Source of the DNA: Aquificaceae bacterium
Lineage (GTDB): Bacteria; Aquificota; Aquificia; Aquificales; Aquificaceae
DNA length: 16,190 bases
Assembly (NCBI GenBank): GCA_026982025.1
Contig: JALSHX010000181.1
Span: 1 to 16,190 of the forward strand
Reading direction: 5' to 3'
Shown: positions 13,156 to 16,190 of the stretch, piece by piece
Numbering within the stretch: the first letter of the stretch is position 1
Layout: every line of letters starts with the position of its first letter
Position numbers and translations under genes: made by a program
Notes under the pieces: generated by a model
What the model saw: only the letters and a program-made list of their open reading frames with translations
The model's database searches: none
What the model was told of the DNA's origin: nothing

Positions 13156-13733
13156 AGGGGAGGTCTGAGGTATAGGGGTTCAAGGCTGAAAGGGTTATCT
13201 CCTTTCGGATCTTCCGAAAGCCTCTCATTTGCATAGACACCTCCGTAGGCTGAGAAAGGGAAAAACTTGTGGATCACCTGAGAACTTCCCATCTCCTCAG
13301 CGTATGAGCTTTCAACGGTAACGGGCGTCCCTTTTATTCTTTCTCCCTCAAAGATCCGAGCCTTTCCCGATTCAGGGTCAAGGTAAAAGATGTTTCTGCT
13401 TACTCTCAGATAGGGAACGGGGTCCTCAACACCGGGAGTGAATTTTTGAAGCAGATTAAGGTTTTCATAGGCTATTACGGGCTTTTTGCAGAGATAGGAA
13501 ACCGTTTTGATAAAAGTGATACCTATTCTTACGGAGGTCAGATAACCGATGCCAACGGAGACGGCATAGGCATCAAATTCGGTTAAATCAATGCCTGCCC
13601 TTGAAATTTCCGAAGGCAGTTTCTCAAGGGTCTTCCTTGAGGAATCGTTATAGTGAAGGAGGACAACCCTTCCCTCCTCAATCACCGAGAAGTTAAAGAA
13701 GGAAAAGGATGTGTCAAGGGAGAGTATTCTCAT
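13152..13733 (-). CDS. tsaB: tRNA threonylcarbamoyladenosine synthesis protein TsaB
   Basis: TsaB is the non-catalytic ASKHA-fold partner of TsaD (with TsaE) that makes t6A at position 37 of tRNAs reading ANN codons. The N-terminal ILSLDTSFSFFNFSVIEEG and the SVGIGYLTSVRIGITFIKTV segment match the family. The usual SxGPGSFTGLRIG motif is partly changed here to GIGYLTSVRIG. The 193 residues are typical or slightly short. It lacks the metal-binding His pair of TsaD, as expected. The ATG at 13733 overlaps the gatA stop (ATGA) and has no Shine-Dalgarno, which points to translational coupling. The sequence is divergent, so the call rests on the N-terminal half and length. Confidence 0.82.
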   Translation of the reverse strand: MRILSLDTSFSFFNFSVIEEGRVVLLHYNDSSRKTLEKLPSEISRAGIDLTEFDAYAVSVGIGYLTSVRIGITFIKTVSYLCKKPVIAYENLNLLQKFTPGVEDPVPYLRVSRNIFYLDPESGKARIFEGERIKGTPVTVESSYAEEMGSSQVIHKFFPFSAYGGVYANERLSEDPKGDNPFSLEPLYLRPPL

Positions 13734-15172
13734 AGGGGAGGAATTTTACTGTAGTGGGGGAATATCTGCTCCCACACATAGGAAACCTTCAGGAGGAGCT
13801 CCTCGTCAAAGGGCTTTCCTATCAGCTGACCGCCCGCCGGAAGACCATCAATCCAGCCAATCGGCACCGATACTCCCGGAAGACCTGCAAGATTTACAGG
13901 AACCGTCAGAACATCCGAAAGATACATCCGTATTGGATCCTCAACCCTTTCACCTATCCTGAAGGGAAGGGTCGGACTTGTGGGGCAGGCTATCAGATCA
14001 ACCTCGTCAAAGGCTCTCATAAAATCATCGTAGATCAGCCTTCTGACCCTCATCGCTTTCAGGTAGTAAGCATCGTAGTAACCGGCTGAAAGGGCAAAGG
14101 TTCCCAGCATTATCCTTCTCTTTACCTCACGACCGAAGCCTTCATCCCTCGTTTTTGAGTACATCTCCAAAAGGTTTCCGAATTCGGCGGACCTGTAGCC
14201 GTACTTGACCCCGTCGTAACGGGCGAGGTTTGAGGATGCCTCGGAGGGGGCTATTATGTAGTAAGCAGGAATGGCGTACTTAACACTCGGAAGGGATACC
14301 TCTCTTACGCGGGCTCCCTCTTTTTTAAGCTTTGATATAAACTCACGGAAAACTTCCTCCACTCTCCGGTCCATTTCAAATTCAAAGAATTCCCGGGGGA
14401 GCCCGATCCTCAATCCCCCGATTCCTCCCTTAAGTCTTTCCGTAAACTCTGGGACGGGCTCTTTGCATGAGGTTGAGTCCTTTGGGTCATATCCGCTGAT
14501 GGCTTCAAGGAGCAGAGCAACATCCTCGGTTCTTCTAGCAAAAACGCCTATCTGATCAAGGGAAGATGCAAAGGCAACGAGTCCGTATCTTGACACCCTT
14601 CCGTAAGTGGGCTTTATACCTATAACACCACAGAAGCTCGCGGGCTGTCTAATAGAACCGCCAGTATCCGAACCCAGCGAGGCTGGAGCGGACCCCACAG
14701 CCACCGCCACCGCTGATCCCCCCGAGGAGCCTCCAGGCACCCTTTCTCTGTCCCATGGGTTTCTGGTCTTCTTAAAGTAGGAGTACTCGGTGGAAGAACC
14801 CATGGCAAACTCGTCCATGTTGGTCTTTCCTATTACTATTCCTCCTTCTAAAAGTATTCTCTCTATAACCGTTGCGTTGTATGGTGCAACGAAGTTTTCA
14901 AGGATCCTTGAGGCGCAGGTGGTTTTCTCACCTTCAACGAGAATGTTGTCCTTTACCGCAAGGGGAACACCCCAGAGCTTTCCCCGGGGTTTTTCTTTTT
15001 CCAGCTTCTTTGCTCTGTCAAGAGCCTTTTCAAAAAGGGGAGTTATGTATGCTTCAACCTCGGGTTCTGTTTCCTTAAACCTCTCAAAGAATCCTTCAAC
15101 AGCCTCCCGCGGTGAAACCTCACCACCTGCGATAAGGTCCCTCAATTCAAGAAAGCCCTTTTCCCAGACCAT
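13730..15172 (-). CDS. gatA: Aspartyl/glutamyl-tRNA amidotransferase subunit A
   Basis: GatA is the glutaminase subunit of GatCAB, which converts Glu-tRNA(Gln), and often Asp-tRNA(Asn), to the correct amide. It implies a non-discriminating Glu- or Asp-tRNA synthetase in this organism. The amidase-signature triad is clear: Lys74 in GVPLAVKDN, cis-Ser149 in GGSSGGSAVA and the nucleophile Ser173 in DTGGSIRQPA. The distances match known GatA proteins. The C-terminal LTVPVNLAGLPGVSVPIG segment is also typical. The 480 residues are complete. gatB and gatC are not in this window. ATG 15172 has no Shine-Dalgarno: CACCTCC lies directly before it, preceded by TGATAAAAT, an extended -10. The gene comes 13 bases after the dksA-like gene and overlaps tsaB by four bases. 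Confidence 0.96.
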   Translation of the reverse strand: MVWEKGFLELRDLIAGGEVSPREAVEGFFERFKETEPEVEAYITPLFEKALDRAKKLEKEKPRGKLWGVPLAVKDNILVEGEKTTCASRILENFVAPYNATVIERILLEGGIVIGKTNMDEFAMGSSTEYSYFKKTRNPWDRERVPGGSSGGSAVAVAVGSAPASLGSDTGGSIRQPASFCGVIGIKPTYGRVSRYGLVAFASSLDQIGVFARRTEDVALLLEAISGYDPKDSTSCKEPVPEFTERLKGGIGGLRIGLPREFFEFEMDRRVEEVFREFISKLKKEGARVREVSLPSVKYAIPAYYIIAPSEASSNLARYDGVKYGYRSAEFGNLLEMYSKTRDEGFGREVKRRIMLGTFALSAGYYDAYYLKAMRVRRLIYDDFMRAFDEVDLIACPTSPTLPFRIGERVEDPIRMYLSDVLTVPVNLAGLPGVSVPIGWIDGLPAGGQLIGKPFDEELLLKVSYVWEQIFPHYSKIPPL

Positions 15173-15179
15173 GGAGGTG

Positions 15180-15188
15180 ATTTTATCA
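15180..15188 (-). promoter_or_regulatory. Extended -10 box before gatA
   Basis: TGATAAAAT (minus strand, 15188-15180) contains the TGn extension and TAAAAT. It ends seven bases before the gatA ATG and overlaps the stop codon of the dksA-like gene. It could give gatA a leaderless message separate from the upstream gene. Confidence 0.4.
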
Positions 15189-15623
15189 CGCCTCTCCCAG
15201 GTCCTCCCTCTCTATCTCAATGTCATCGGTCAGCATGGGCTCAAAGCCGTAGGAAGGCATAAATGTTCCCGACTCCCTCTCCACCTCCTCAGCACACGAT
15301 GCGCAGTACCTCGTCCAAGGTATTGCCCTGAGCCGTTCATAACTGATCTCAACCCCGCAGTTCTCGCACACACCGTAGGTCCCGTTTTCCATCTTTTTGA
15401 TGGCAATGTCAATTTCCTTGAGGGTGTTGATCTCAATGTGAGAAAGGTTGTCAAGAAGTTCCTCCGTATAGGTCATCTGGCCTATATCCTCCCAGTCGCG
15501 GGGCTCCTTTGATTCCTCCTCAAGCCTCTGCTGGGTTTCCTCCTTTGCAAGATACCTTTCCAGAATCTTGGTCTTTTCTTCAAGTAATCTCTTTTTACAC
15601 TCCTGCAGTTGTTTCTTTGTCAT
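15186..15623 (-). CDS. DksA/TraR-family zinc-finger protein
   Basis: Members of this family enter the secondary channel of RNA polymerase and alter promoter response, in some cases together with ppGpp. The first 85 or so residues form a charged coiled coil with an acidic bend, DWEDIGQMTYTEELLDN near residues 43-59. A C4 zinc finger follows: CENC near residues 87-90 and CASC near 108-111. This is the standard C-x2-C-x17-C-x2-C spacing. The acidic C-terminal tail is about 30 residues. At 145 residues it is close to DksA, but the acidic bend lacks the classical DxxDxA tip in exact form. It may thus be a DksA-like relative rather than DksA itself. GGAGGAGG directly before ATG 15623 is strong. Confidence 0.88.
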   Translation of the reverse strand: MTKKQLQECKKRLLEEKTKILERYLAKEETQQRLEEESKEPRDWEDIGQMTYTEELLDNLSHIEINTLKEIDIAIKKMENGTYGVCENCGVEISYERLRAIPWTRYCASCAEEVERESGTFMPSYGFEPMLTDDIEIEREDLGEA

Positions 15624-15640
15624 GTCCTCCTCCTTGTCCC

Positions 15641-15678
15641 TGAGCTTGAAAGTATAATATTATAGTTGCTCAAGCTCA
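15641..15678. promoter_or_regulatory. 38-bp dyad with palindromic -10, divergent promoter region
   Basis: TGAGCTTGA (15641-15649) and TCAAGCTCA (15670-15678) are a perfect nine-base inverted repeat separated by 20 bases. Between them lies the perfect palindrome TATAATATTATA (15653-15664), which supplies a TATAAT to each strand. The dksA-like gene reads leftward from here and the penicillin-binding protein gene reads rightward. No good -35 is seen for either direction. The arms would fall in or near both transcript starts and could be an operator. Confidence 0.5.
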
Positions 15679-15683
15679 AGATT

Positions 15684-16190
15684 ATGCCTGAAAAAAGAAA
15701 AGCTCTCCTGATTGCTCTCGGCATTCTGGGGGGAGTGCTACTTCTCATGATAATTTACATCGGGGTCCTCTACTCCACCCTTCCCAATGTCAAGCTCCTT
15801 GAGAGCTGGACACCCCCGCAAGCATCGGTGGTTTACGATTACAGAAACAGAATCTACGGCGACATCGGTGTTCAGAAGCGTTTTTATGTGGAAATTAACA
15901 AGATTCCCCAGAAGCTCATACACGCCTTCGTCTCTGCGGAGGACAGAAATTTCTTTGAACACTCGGGCATTGACATCGGAGCAATCATAAGAGCAATGAT
16001 CAGGAACATTAAGGCAGGAAGAATAGTTCAGGGGGGAAGCACCATTACCCAGCAACTCGCCAAGAATCTTTTTCTCACGAGGGAAAGGACGCTGAGGAGA
16101 AAATTTAAAGAAGCCCTCCTTGCAATAAAAATTGAGAGAACCTTTGATAAAAGGAAGATCCTTGAACTTTACCTCAATCAGATATACCTC
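15684..16190 (+). CDS. Class A penicillin-binding protein, N-terminal part
   Basis: This is a bifunctional peptidoglycan synthase of the PBP1A (mrcA/ponA) type, cut by the window edge after 169 residues. A short basic N terminus (MPEKRK) and a hydrophobic helix at about residues 7-30 anchor it in the inner membrane with the rest outside. The glycosyltransferase (GT51) domain has begun. SAEDRNFFEHSGID carries the catalytic Glu near residue 92, and QGGSTITQQLAKNLFL follows. The last visible segment, ERTFDKRKILELYLNQIYL, is the normal family continuation. The transpeptidase domain would lie beyond the window. ATG 15684 lacks a clear Shine-Dalgarno, and the leader from the TATAAT at 15653-15658 would be about 20 bases. 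Confidence 0.93.
   Translation, partial: MPEKRKALLIALGILGGVLLLMIIYIGVLYSTLPNVKLLESWTPPQASVVYDYRNRIYGDIGVQKRFYVEINKIPQKLIHAFVSAEDRNFFEHSGIDIGAIIRAMIRNIKAGRIVQGGSTITQQLAKNLFLTRERTLRRKFKEALLAIKIERTFDKRKILELYLNQIYL

Noticed and set aside
14790..15512. 240-codon plus-strand open frame opposite gatA and the dksA-like gene
   Set aside because: It spans two well-recognised minus-strand genes, has no Shine-Dalgarno and shows no family motif.
1..16190. CRISPR array, insertion sequence, integrase, toxin-antitoxin or phage module
   Set aside because: No regularly spaced repeats, terminal inverted repeats or matching protein motifs were seen on either strand.

Overview
The window reads as ordinary, densely packed chromosome of a thermophilic Aquificales-type bacterium. 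This is inferred from the proteins: an Aquifex-type aconitase of 659 residues next to an LDH-like malate dehydrogenase and the alpha subunit of a two-subunit class I fumarase, a Lys/Arg/Glu-rich and Gln-poor proteome, GatA for tRNA-dependent amidation, and very short intergenic gaps. No insertion sequence, phage gene, CRISPR array or other sign of transfer was seen.

Layout. Positions 1-94 (-) hold the start of an unrecognised gene cut by the window edge. fabD lies at 148-1089 (-). From a divergent promoter region a compact plus-strand run follows (1194-6277): aconitase, malate dehydrogenase, fumarase alpha, a 40-residue one-helix membrane protein, a four-helix membrane protein, infC and rpmI. 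Most of these genes overlap or nearly touch. rpmI abuts the convergent nadE (6278-7978, -) with no base between. tRNA-Val(GAC) at 8009-8084 (+) is divergent from nadE. A two-gene minus-strand operon (9603-11117 lipoprotein, then 8139-9584 Tat-exported DUF1501 protein) is the most accessory-looking part. hisB (11282-11860, +) is divergent from it. The minus strand then carries rluD with a 58-residue protein before it, and a 15623-13152 cluster of a DksA/TraR-type zinc-finger protein, gatA and tsaB. A 54-residue one-helix protein is encoded on the plus strand at 12991-13155. The window ends inside a class A penicillin-binding protein (15684 onward, +).

How the genes work together. Aconitase, malate dehydrogenase and fumarase are three TCA-cycle enzymes. 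In an Aquificales autotroph they would run in the reductive direction, but the window shows no citrate-cleaving enzyme, so direction is inference. They share a likely transcript with translation factor IF3 and ribosomal protein L35. The dksA-like/gatA/tsaB group combines RNA-polymerase control, charging of Gln-tRNA and tRNA t6A modification.

The most interesting signals are small or regulatory. They are three unlisted small proteins; several starts with no Shine-Dalgarno and a -10 box 6-8 bases upstream (candidate leaderless mRNAs); a tRNA-Val with C at position 33 in place of the near-universal U; a 38-bp dyad around a palindromic -10 between the dksA-like gene and the penicillin-binding protein gene; and direct repeats between the lipoprotein operon and hisB. 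No unmistakably new multi-gene system was found. The lipoprotein/DUF1501 pair is the best candidate for unknown biology.
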